Assembly: GCA_049999765.1 (NCBI GenBank)
Contig: JBNGIQ010008999.1
Location: 75,869 to 135,333 of the forward strand
Source of the DNA: Phaeoceros laevis
Lineage: Eukaryota; Anthocerotophyta; Anthocerotopsida; Notothyladales
Length of the DNA stretch: 59,465 nt
Direction: 5' to 3'
The number at the start of each line of letters is the position of its first letter. Position 1 is the first letter of the stretch. The notes under the pieces were generated by a model, which worked only from the letters and a program-made list of their open reading frames with translations, was not told where the DNA came from and made no database searches. The translations under genes were made by a program, and so were the position numbers. Shown here piece by piece: positions 51,536 through 59,465 of the stretch.

Positions 51536-52303
51536 TCTGTGAGAAGCCCCTAGCACGTCCCACTCATCCCGCTCTCTAACGGTTTCTCTCCCTATTTTGG
51601 CCATGGCTTTGCAAGGTTTGGCTATGGCGGCTGGTCAATGTGGCTTTAACTGTGCATAGCACACCTCACGCACCTCCACTCACCTTGCGCCTAGGTGCGT
51701 TTACCTTGCCTTGCCACGTTGCCCCCTAACCCACCCCCTACTGTGCTAGATTCCGTGCTACTCTCGCCCTTTCCAGGTTTGCAAGTTCCTAGGTTTCTGC
51801 TCGATTTGGTTCGTTTTTGCTCTCCTCACCTCTTGCTCCACTCTTTGTCCACCCCTCTGGTGACTACGTACCTCCATCTCGCCATAGCCACATTCTGCAG
51901 ATAAGCTCGTTCTCTAAACCCTCAACACTCCTTGGCTCAGGGACTGCTCAAGTTCTCGAGCTTTAACCACGACAAAGAGCCATAATGTCACGAATGCATA
52001 GCGTAAAAAGGGATTGAGGCAATAGTTAGCTAGCTTAATAGTGGACAGGTGGCGGGAATTTAGTGAGCACACGAACTATCGAATCATTTTGTTTTAAACT
52101 GTCACTTCGACACCTATTTAAGCTAATAACAAAACCCTAACCGACAGGGTTTTAGAGGCCGCATGACAACTGATATCACAGCATAACGTCAGCAAGCAGG
52201 ACGATCGCACAGATGAATGCGGATCATCACCACCAGCTGAGACCCTGGGAAGCGTGACAGCAAGAGGCGCGCGGGATTGCAGTTGTGTATTTTTTAATCA
52301 TCC
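51536..52303. other. Spacer with possible LTR-derived sequence
   Basis: No gene recognised. AACCCTAACCGACAGGGTTTT at about 52133-52153 forms a small hairpin. The run of stop-containing promoter-like sequence just before the gypsy gag at 52.3 kb may be LTR or leader, but no second LTR copy is in the window. Confidence 0.4.
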
Positions 52304-52999
52304 TTGAGGTGTTGGACAAGTGCGCGTCCTCAAGTAACGAATCATGCCTTCACTCAGCAGGCAGCTACAGCGCAGCAGGGGGCAGTAGAGCAAATCGTGG
52401 CGCCAGTAGTGGCAGCAGCCCAGGCGGGGTCAGGAGCAGTGAAAGCAAGAGCGCCAAAACCTTATGACGGGAAGCGAGACCCAGCGGTGATCGAACAGTG
52501 GATGCACCAGGTGCGTATGTATATGCTCCTGAGGGTGATCCTTGCAGCCAGCCGGGTGGCGCTGGCCACAACATTCATCAAGGGCTCCGCCTTGTCGTGG
52601 TGGATCCAGCGTGAATCACAAGTGGCGAGGGGGTTGGCAGCACAGCTGACCACTTTAGAGGAATTCCTAGAGAGCGTGCGTACACAATTTGTGCCCCTTG
52701 AGAGCAGGCTTGTAGCAAGGGATAAGTTGAAGAGGACGTTTCAGCACAGGTCGATGGCCACCTACACCTCTCAATTCCTGGATATCATATTAAGCATCAC
52801 GGATATGCAGGAGGACGAAAAGGTAGATCGTTATAAGGACGGCCTGAAGGTAGTAATAGTAGTAATGGAGAAAAGTCACGTATGTGCAACTCCACGGGGA
52901 GAATCAGGCGCGCTGCCTTTTGGGTGGGCGGACTACCAACAAACACGTCTTTCGACATGCGTGTTGATAGTAGGCAGACCTAAAAAAAAACAAAGCTAA
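52304..52999 (+). pseudogene. Ty3/gypsy-type gag fragment
   Basis: Open frame with the retrotransposon gag layout: PKPYDGKRDPAVIEQWMHQV, then FIKGSALSWW, then RTQFVPLESRLVARDKLKRT with TYTSQFLDIILSI, and EKVDRYKDGLK. This corresponds to the central capsid region. No zinc knuckle, protease or polymerase follows; the frame ends in a short unrelated tail. It is a truncated copy of a gypsy element, distinct from the DNMT-bearing element at 54.6-59.4 kb. Confidence 0.8.
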
Positions 53000-53088
53000 T
53001 AAGCTATTAAACTAATAAATAGAGAAGCTAACGAGTCTGCCTTTTCGTTAAAGCTCACGGGAGCGTGCTACCGTTTTGAGTTTCCAGT

Positions 53089-53175
53089 TGAATGAATTGA
53101 ATTTATTTCAACGATATGGGCACGTGCCAACCATGCAGCAATTCGACCGCGGCCCCGACTCAATCTAAGGACTTT
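53089..53175 (-). repeat. SINE candidate, copy 2
   Basis: Near-identical to 48907-48994 over about 87 bp, including CAACGATATGGGCACGTGCC and CGCGGCCCCGACTCAAT on the plus strand. On the minus strand the B-box-like sequence is GGTCGAATTGC, closer to the consensus than copy 1. Confidence 0.5.
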
Positions 53176-54628
53176 CTCTACTTATGCTAATTTTTCTATT
53201 TGATTCCTACCGCTCCTTCTTTTTCTTACCTAAGGTCCCATCCACCTTCCCACCATCGATAGGTTTGGGCGTCCTGAGGTAAGGTAGAGGCGGGGGTTGA
53301 AACTAGCTCTCTCCTCCCTACCAAGGACCCCCCCCCCCCCCCGCCCTCCCACCATCGGTAGGAGGGTTAGGGGCAAGCTGAGGTAAGGTAGGAGAGAGGG
53401 GTAACCCTATTTTTGAACTGCGAAAGAGATCGTGGTCGACTCCGAAGGCGGTAGCAGTGTCGTCTCCCCCTGTGCCCGCCAAAGACAAGACTGCTTCCCG
53501 AAGACAAACGGGTTTCGCCGAGAATACCTTTTTCTTGTCCGCCAGTACTTGAACTAGAACAGCGCTCCGCATATCCAGCAGGACAAGGTTCAGCAGAGTC
53601 TCACACTTAATCAGTCTTCCTGGACAAGTTCTCAATTATTGAAGTGGGGGCCTCGTCTTCCAAGTCTCCTGCATCACTACTCCCTGCTGCTTGGCCTCTT
53701 GGCTGATGTGGTGTGCCAGATGTCGCGCCTGACTACCGAGCACTATTGACCACGACGGTTTCTCCAAAAAGGCGCCCCTACAATCGTTTCTCGTTTTCCA
53801 CGCTGAACCGCGAGGCGGGATAGGAACCCCATCCTTGCCTGGAGACAGCCTAGAAGCATGCGATGTGTTAGGATATATGCTGATAAGCATCTACTAGGGC
53901 ACATAGCTAGTTTGTAGGTAGATTGACGCATATAGACATATCTCTATTCATAGGTATTTACATATATATTTAGTCGTGGTAACAAGTATTAGTAAAGGTT
54001 CCTATACACGGGAACTAGTTAACGGCCTGCTCAAGTAGCAGGCCAGCTTCAGTTACACGCCAAGGGAGGCTACGCGAGAAGGCTGCGAGTGGAGACTGTG
54101 CATGCATTCATGGTGACTCGTGAGAAGCTCAAGGGACACCAAGATCATGGCGTCAAGATCGCAACGGCAAGGAAGATCTCTGGCGCCCTAGCTGGCGCCC
54201 TAGTGCGGCTGCCTTAGGGCTGGCCAGTAGCCACAGTCTGCAGTTTTGCAATTCTCCAGCAGGAGCAGCTGCTTAGCGCTGCTGCCCTGCACTTGACATT
54301 TCTGAATTCTACAATTTTGCAAGGAAGCTCTTGGGTTGTCTTCACAGCTTGGGATTTGCATTTGCTTGTTGCAATTCTGGAATTGGTGAATGAGCTGACT
54401 CTTTTTGAACTTGGTGCTTGCTTGCATGTGTCCCACGACGAACACTCTACTACGCTATGCATCAAAGTACCAATTGCAAAACTCTGAAGCAACTCTTGCT
54501 GTTTGAGATAGCGAGAGGAGCGAGGATTCAAGGTCGTCATCCCGGTGTTGCCAGCCACAACAACACAGCTTGTTGGGCAGCCACCATGAGCTGCGAAAAG
54601 CATTCTGAGCTTGTGGAGGAGAGGCAGC
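53176..54628. other. Spacer upstream of the DNMT retroelement gag
   Basis: No gene recognised. A C-run of about 14 sits at 53329-53342. GGCCTGCT and AGCAGGCC (54024-54044) form a hairpin. CTGGCGCCCTAG is tandemly duplicated at about 54181-54205; TGGCGCC-type sequence can serve as a primer-binding site, which would place the 5' LTR just to the left, but no LTR ends could be verified. The 54.2-54.6 kb part is probably the element's untranslated leader. Confidence 0.4.
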
Positions 54629-56257
54629 ATGGAGGAGGGACAGGCTGAGGAGCCTCCTGGTTACAGCTTGCGGTCAAGAAGGGTTCCTTTCCAGCCCCCA
54701 AGACTGCCGGTGCGCCAAGGATAGCGGGAGGTGGTGACACAATTGCCAGCAAACCCTAGTTTGCTTGAGAATACGCCAAGTCTGCTTGAGCACAGTGGCA
54801 AGGATCACTCGTGGAGTGCGAGCCCTGTGCAGCAGTCTGCGTACTTTGAGGAGCAAACCTTGCGACCCGTGACGCTTTGGAGTACGAAGGAGGAGGAAGG
54901 GCAACAGCATCTTCAAGCCTCCACCTTCCCGTGGGAAGATGAAGTGACTTCTGTCACCACATCAATGTGGAGTGCCAGGTTGAGGGAAACTGACTGGAAT
55001 AGTCCCAATGACATGGATACCTCAGTGCTGAATAGTGGCAAGGCAGAGAAATCCTAAGGTGAACCAGGCACTTTGTCTCTTAGGGAATTTTGCATTTTTT
55101 ACAGATCTGTGGTTTCTGAATTACGCTTCAAGTATGCGGATATCTTTACACCTCAGTATGCTTTTGAGCATATGAGCAGATATCTGACAAAAGAAGCTGC
55201 CATTCTGCATGATAGCAACTTTGATCAGCTAATAGAAGTGCGTGTGGCAAGAAACCCTGCATACTTGCAGGCTATTACAGATGCTCATGATACAGCCTTG
55301 GCAGCAGCAAGGGCTGCATGGGTACCCTCTGTGGAGCAGCCAGAGATTCCCACGCGTGTTCAGTTGACATCTGAGCAGCTGCTGGATGCAGTCACTGGTA
55401 CTGATCACATGGTAGAGATAGCTGCAGTAGCTGACCCCGTGAAAGCATTTTTTGACATTTTGGAAAGAGAGTTTCCTTCCAAAAATGGTGACAAGATCCT
55501 AGAGATGGCGAACTTCAAACGACGCAAGGGAGAAACCCTGAAAGGCATGTACAGGAGGCTGGATGACTTGAGGCAGGAGACTGGTTCAGGTGATGACCAT
55601 GCTGCAGCCTTAAAGTACCTGCAGGCGTTAGAGGATGATGCTTTTGTTCATTTCCAAGTATTGACTAAGGTTTTTCATGTCTATGGTGATCGGTACACCT
55701 TGCGACAAGTATATGAAACAGCTGAAGATTTGGAAGTATGCAATGTCCATTACCGGGCATCAGCTGGAGTGGGCATGACTGAGCATCATAAGAAACTGGC
55801 TGCAGCACAGAATTTGCGGGTCTCTACTAGCACCCCTGCTGGCAAGACCTTAGCATTGACTGCACCTAAGCCAGCTAAGTCGGCTCCTGCAGCAGCTGTT
55901 TCTATCAATTGCAATTATTGTGCATCGCCAGACCATACTTCTAATGTTTGCAAGGCCGTGAAGGAGAACTTATCGTGCACACATTGTGGCAAGACTGGTC
56001 ATGTGGAGGAGGTCTGCTATGGCAAGTACCCTGATAGGAACCCTTGGAAGAAACACACGGCGGTTGCAGGGGCAGCAGCAGCTGCACCTGTCACAGCTCC
56101 CGCAGCTGTGACACCCGTGGTAGGTGCTCTAGGGGCAGGGAAGTCAAAAACAACCAGGCAGAAGGAAAAAGCTCGAGCAACTATCGCAGCCATGACTGCG
56201 GAGCTGCAAAAGCTAGCACCAGCTGCTGTACCTCCTGTGACAGAAGCACAAAGATGA
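54629..56257 (+). pseudogene. Gag with two CCHC zinc knuckles (DNMT retroelement)
   Basis: One frame from ATG 54629, with in-frame stops at about 54722 (TAG) and 55055-55057 (TAA), then open to a TGA at 56255. The capsid-like part (about 55073-55760) has an FFDILEREFPSKNGDKILE start, KGETLKGMYRRLDDLRQE and LKYLQALEDDAFVHFQVL. Two knuckles follow: CNYCASPDHTSNVC (C-x2-C-x4-H-x4-C) and CTHCGKTGHVEEVC (the same spacing), about 55911-56020. These package RNA in LTR elements. The tail is Ala/Pro-rich and Lys/Arg-rich. The two early stops mean an intact full-length gag would need readthrough or another start. Confidence 0.85.
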
Positions 56258-57105
56258 CAGCTTTGTATGCGGAGTTTGAGGCACTTAAGGCACGCATGCC
56301 ACCAGTGGTGCCATCTATGACAGCTCAGTACATGCTGCTTGATCCAGTTAGGGTTCCAACTATGGTACGACCAGATGTGCCTTCCAACCGTGCACCAGCA
56401 ACAGGAGCATGGCCTTACCCGCAAGGGTATGCCTACCCATTTCAGGCCATGGCTGCTAGCAGGGTTCACATGGATTTGGAGAATGATGACGGCATTGATT
56501 ACCGTAGTCCCTTAGCACGGAGGGCATTAGCTGCGCAGGCAAATGATAGGACTAGGTCCATTCTGGCAGCCACAAGGAGTGGAGCCAGGCAGGCCATGCC
56601 AAGGTCATATGACCCTATGACGCCAGAACAAGAATGGAGGTATGCTGCAAGGCTTGCACCTCACATTTTGCCTATAGGAGGCATAAGGCGAGCATTGGCG
56701 AGGCAGACCATGGATGATGACCTATATGATGAAGCCACGTTGGCAGCCACTAGGGAGTTACCTGAGGATGAGGAAGAGGAGCCGGTACGGATTCCAACAG
56801 CCCCTTCGGCTACAGCTACTAGGAGAACAATGCGTGCTGCACCTTCTAGGGCTACTCAGTTTCCTAGCACTTCTTTCTTGCCTGCAACAGTGAGGCAGAA
56901 CACTGCACAAGTGTCGCCTTCCATTTCCAGGCCAGGTCTCTCACCTCGTCAGCTGGTCAGCAGGATCATGTCAGCTCCATTATTTTCATGTCATGATCTG
57001 CACATTTTGTCAACCCAAATTGTGGATGCATTTCGACAATGTCAGAATGAGGATGATGCAGCGGCGGAGGATTTGCTTACACCAAGCTTGCCTAATGATG
57101 CCTAA
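56258..57105 (+). CDS. Polyprotein linker segment (DNMT retroelement), unknown domain
   Basis: Continues the polyprotein in the -1 frame relative to gag; this frame is open from 56044 to the TAA ending at 57105. About 280 codons, with YAEFEALKARMPPVVPSM, an Arg/Ala-rich stretch, RSYDPMTPEQEWRYAARLAP, an acidic patch PEDEEEEPV and SHxL-type text near the end (FSCHDLHILSTQIVDAF). I recognise no domain. It probably links capsid/nucleocapsid to protease. Confidence 0.5.
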
Positions 57106-57112
57106 TGATGTA
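57089..57112 (+). repeat. 10-bp tandem duplication causing a frameshift
   Basis: CCTAATGATG occurs twice in a row (about 57091-57110). Reading through a single copy would keep the upstream linker frame and the protease-methyltransferase frame continuous (...SLPNDVGMS...). The duplication instead creates the TAA at 57103-57105. This is a simple, recent-looking inactivating change. Confidence 0.85.
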
Positions 57113-58130
57113 GGTATGAGTCCAGATGATCTAGGAGAGGCTGCACCCATCGTGCAAGCGCATAGGAGGCCTGGACAGCCATCTGTGATTGCCTCCTCGG
57201 CAATGCAGGTACCTGAACCTACTCAGTCAGTTTTTGAAGCGGTTATGGCAGGTGACGTGCACATTGCCAGTGCTACCTTAGCACAGGCTATTAGGCACAA
57301 TCCTGTGATTGCACCAGATCAAAGGAATGTTGTTAGGGTGCATGCTGCCATGGTGGACAATCGTAATGGTGCTGTTACCATGCAGGGTTTTCAACCCGAG
57401 GTAGTGCTTTTGGATACAGGTGTTGAACCTGTCATCCTTGGTAAACGGATGGCCGAAGCTCTGACCAGTCGTGGCGTTCAGCTGCAGGACTCTAAGTGGC
57501 ATATTCGTACTGCAGGTGGAGGTGTGGAGCCTCTCATGGGTGAGACTGTTGAGTGCATTCCATTGTGTTTTAAGGCAGGCACGCCTGATGAGTATACTGT
57601 GCATGTGCGTTGTCTCCTCACAACAGCAACCACATATGATGTGCTGCTAGGTATGGAGGCATTGTTCCCTCCTGGATTCATGATTGACTTGTGTACTAAG
57701 ACAGCATTTTTCAGACCTGACTGGGAGCATCCAGATCGGCTGGCAGCCATCCCCTTAGATCTTCACGAGCAGCAAGGTCCTCGACATGCTTTTGTGGCAC
57801 AAACCAACTTTCGTGTTGTTTGTGAAAGGCAGCAGGACTCAGCATCTTTAGTGGCATATCATGTCACATGTGAAGAGGCTTTGGAACAGGACGATCATGC
57901 AGGTGCTTATTTTACCAATGCATTTGCTTTAGACTCGGTGACTAACAGTGCTGTGGTTCCCACTTTGTCGGAAGACACCACTCAGCCACTACACCAAGCC
58001 CGTTCTACAATGCAGACAGCTGTACAACAGCTTGAGAGCCTCGCACCATCATCAGTCATGAAGGGGCATCCCGCATTGCCTCTAGATCAGCAGGTGGTTG
58101 CCTGGCAGCCACCCAGCACTGGTCTTGTGC
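57106..58130 (+). CDS. Retroviral-type aspartic protease region (DNMT retroelement)
   Basis: Part of an 804-codon frame (56993-59407). The active-site motif is VVLLDTGVEPVILG (Asp-Thr-Gly, about 57401-57442). A Gly-rich flap-like RTAGGGVEPLMGE follows, and the late hydrophobic motif TTYDVLLGMEAL (about 57630-57662) corresponds to the conserved ILLG of pepsin-like retroelement proteases. The order and spacing (about 70 residues from DTG to LLG) fit the family. It would cleave the polyprotein. About 150 codons of uncharacterised linker separate it from the methyltransferase domain. Confidence 0.8.
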
Positions 58131-59407
58131 TGATTGAGCTTTTTGCGGGCTTGGCCACTGGGCTAGAGGCAGTTCTACGAGCTGGCCTCAAAGTACATAG
58201 GTATATTTATTGTGACTTGGATGCTAAGGTGAGGCACATGGCAGTTGCACGTTTGCAGCAGCTGCACACCGAGTATCCCCAGCTATTTTCACTTGATGCA
58301 TTTTCAGCAGCTTTTACCACATTGCCGCAAGATGTCCGCTTGATCCAGCAATCACATGTGGACATCATAGGCCATGTCGATTTGATCATTGCTCGCTGGG
58401 AATGCCAGGGTTTCAGTATGGCAGGAGAAGGAGGAGGCATAGCTGATTTTCGCTCTGCTCTGTTTTCAGATCTTCTTGCTATGATGATGCTTTTTCAAAA
58501 GCTCTCACCACAATTAGGTTATGTGTTGGAAAACAGCCCGGCTCAGCTTGATCCTCGCTTGCCTGTCCGACAGGATGCTGCTCTGGTCACACATTTTGTG
58601 GGTCGACCTCTTTTGGTGGATGCTGCAACATGTAATTCTTATGCACACAGGTTGCGTAATTACTGGACCAACTTGGCACCACTCTCTGTCTTGGAACTCA
58701 GTTTTTTGCACACTGTCTGTGACTCACATTTGCAGCTTAGTGATATCATGGCACCAGGTCGGCACCCGCAGGCTGTCCAACACAAGGACAAGCCTCCTTG
58801 GACAGATGCTAACATCCCCGGGGAGCCTCGCAAGGTATGGCCGACACTGGTTTCTTTTCCGCAGTCATATGCATTTCGGCAAGGTGGTCCCGGTACTGTC
58901 CAGGACACTCTCACTGGCAGGGAGGATGAGCCTTCACCAGAGGAGCGTGAGCAGGCTATGGGATTTAGGGCAGGTACCACTAGAGTGGCACCCCTCTCTT
59001 GTCGGCGACGTTGCACTTTGTTAGGCCGTGCTATGGATCTCAATTGCCTTACATGGCTGTTAGCTTTGAGTCTCCTATTTCAAATGTACTATAGCTGCTT
59101 GCCTTTAGTGCATTCCGCTTTGTTGGATTATGTGGCTCACCCTGGCATGGTGCATATGAGACAGCTGCGAAGTTATGCCTTCGATCTCACTGCTGGGGGG
59201 GAGGAGACAGAGAGCGTCAAGGGGTCTTGTACAGCGTTGCTGCAGACTGCACAGCTGCGCAGCGATTCCCGCCGGCGAACGTCACGCCGTTACGACGGCG
59301 TCACCCAAGATAGTGCAAATGAGCGTGCAGTTTGCACCGCGATGCTATCCCCGTCGCTCAAACTGCATCACATAGATGAGATGGATGTAGCATACGGCAT
59401 GTCATAA
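58131..59407 (+). CDS. C5-cytosine DNA methyltransferase-like domain (DNMT3/DRM-like)
   Basis: C-terminal part of the same frame. Motifs in order: I, ELFAGLATGLEAVLRAG (SAM-binding, about 58138-58187); II, YCDLDAKVRHMA (about 58210); IV, ARWECQGFSMAGEGGG (about 58391-58440), with the catalytic Cys kept but Pro replaced by Glu; VI, LENSPAQL (about 58528; ENV usual); VIII, YAHRLRNYWTNLAP (about 58640-58680). IX-X are EREQAMGFRAGTTRVAPLSC and RRRCTLLGRAMDLN (about 58945-59040). The GF-then-RxxLLGxxxxxN ending resembles DNMT3/DRM-type enzymes more than DNMT1/CMT. About 120 codons follow X without a recognised domain. If active it would methylate cytosines in DNA; activity is uncertain because of the motif IV and VI changes. 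Confidence 0.82.
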
Positions 59408-59465
59408 GATATCGGCATGCCATGATATTCGACGAATGGTACAACATCCATACATGGATGGTATA

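Larger units (their letters stand above)
54629..59407 (+). mobile_element. LTR-type retroelement carrying a DNA methyltransferase domain (partial)
   Basis: The internal region reads gag, CCHC knuckles, a long linker, retroviral-type aspartic protease, then a C5-cytosine methyltransferase-like domain, all on plus. The window ends 58 bp after the last stop, so reverse transcriptase, integrase and the 3' LTR, if present, lie outside. In-frame stops at about 54722 and 55055, a frame change near 56250 and a 10-bp duplication at 57091-57110 show decay. Retrotransposons that have captured cytosine methyltransferases have been reported from Klebsormidium and Symbiodinium; whether this one is related to those is untested. 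Confidence 0.8.

Overview
The window reads as nuclear DNA of a green plant (streptophyte), most likely a non-flowering lineage (streptophyte alga, bryophyte or lycophyte); I cannot name the species. Reasons: spliceosomal genes with introns mostly of about 70-350 bp, plant-type relatives of RRC1/SR140, CCZ1 and an unusual plant bZIP subfamily, TTTAGGG-type telomere-like repeats (27.63 kb), and LTR elements primed by initiator-Met tRNA. A retroelement carrying a cytosine methyltransferase domain also fits, since such elements have been reported from the charophyte Klebsormidium. Six runs of N (four of 10, two of 100) mark assembly gaps; three of the short ones sit inside tandem repeats.

Layout. 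0.4-2.4 kb: folded-back and hAT-end-like repeats, then an AAT microsatellite. 3.5-6.4 kb (minus): six-exon bZIP gene. 6.4-13.4 kb: no recognisable gene. 13.4-15.2 kb (minus): intronless trihelix/Myb-SANT-like factor. 16.2-18.9 kb (minus): nine-exon CCZ1, a Rab7-GEF subunit. 19.5-22.8 kb: a decayed hAT transposon with terminal inverted repeats and an 8-bp target duplication, about 0.6 kb upstream of the CCZ1 start codon. 23.0-25.7 kb: minisatellites, a dead pogo-like transposase and a MITE candidate. 25.7-29.1 kb (minus): short-LTR element with a gag-like ORF and no visible polymerase. 29.1-34.2 kb: gene-free, several short duplications. 34.2-40.2 kb (plus): 17-exon RRC1/SR140 splicing-factor gene, whose junctions all close in frame. 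41.7-42.9 kb (plus): intronless UDP-glucose 4,6-dehydratase lacking the C-terminal half usual in plant RHM. 44.6-48.1 kb (minus): a large unrecognised gene. 48.5-53.2 kb: minisatellite, SINE candidates, a broken copia pol with a 516-bp insertion, and a gypsy gag remnant. 54.6 kb to the right edge (plus): a retroelement with gag, two CCHC knuckles, an aspartic protease and a DNMT-like domain.

Host genes are unrelated single genes (transcription, splicing, vesicle traffic, cell-wall sugar synthesis), not an operon or pathway cluster. The most notable item is the retroelement-borne DNA methyltransferase-like domain at 58.1-59.05 kb. It keeps most motif landmarks of a C5-cytosine methyltransferase but has ECQ in place of PCQ at the catalytic loop. 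The reading frame is broken at 56.25 kb and by a 10-bp tandem duplication at 57.09 kb. All splice models, family calls and boundaries are read by eye from sequence and conserved motifs.
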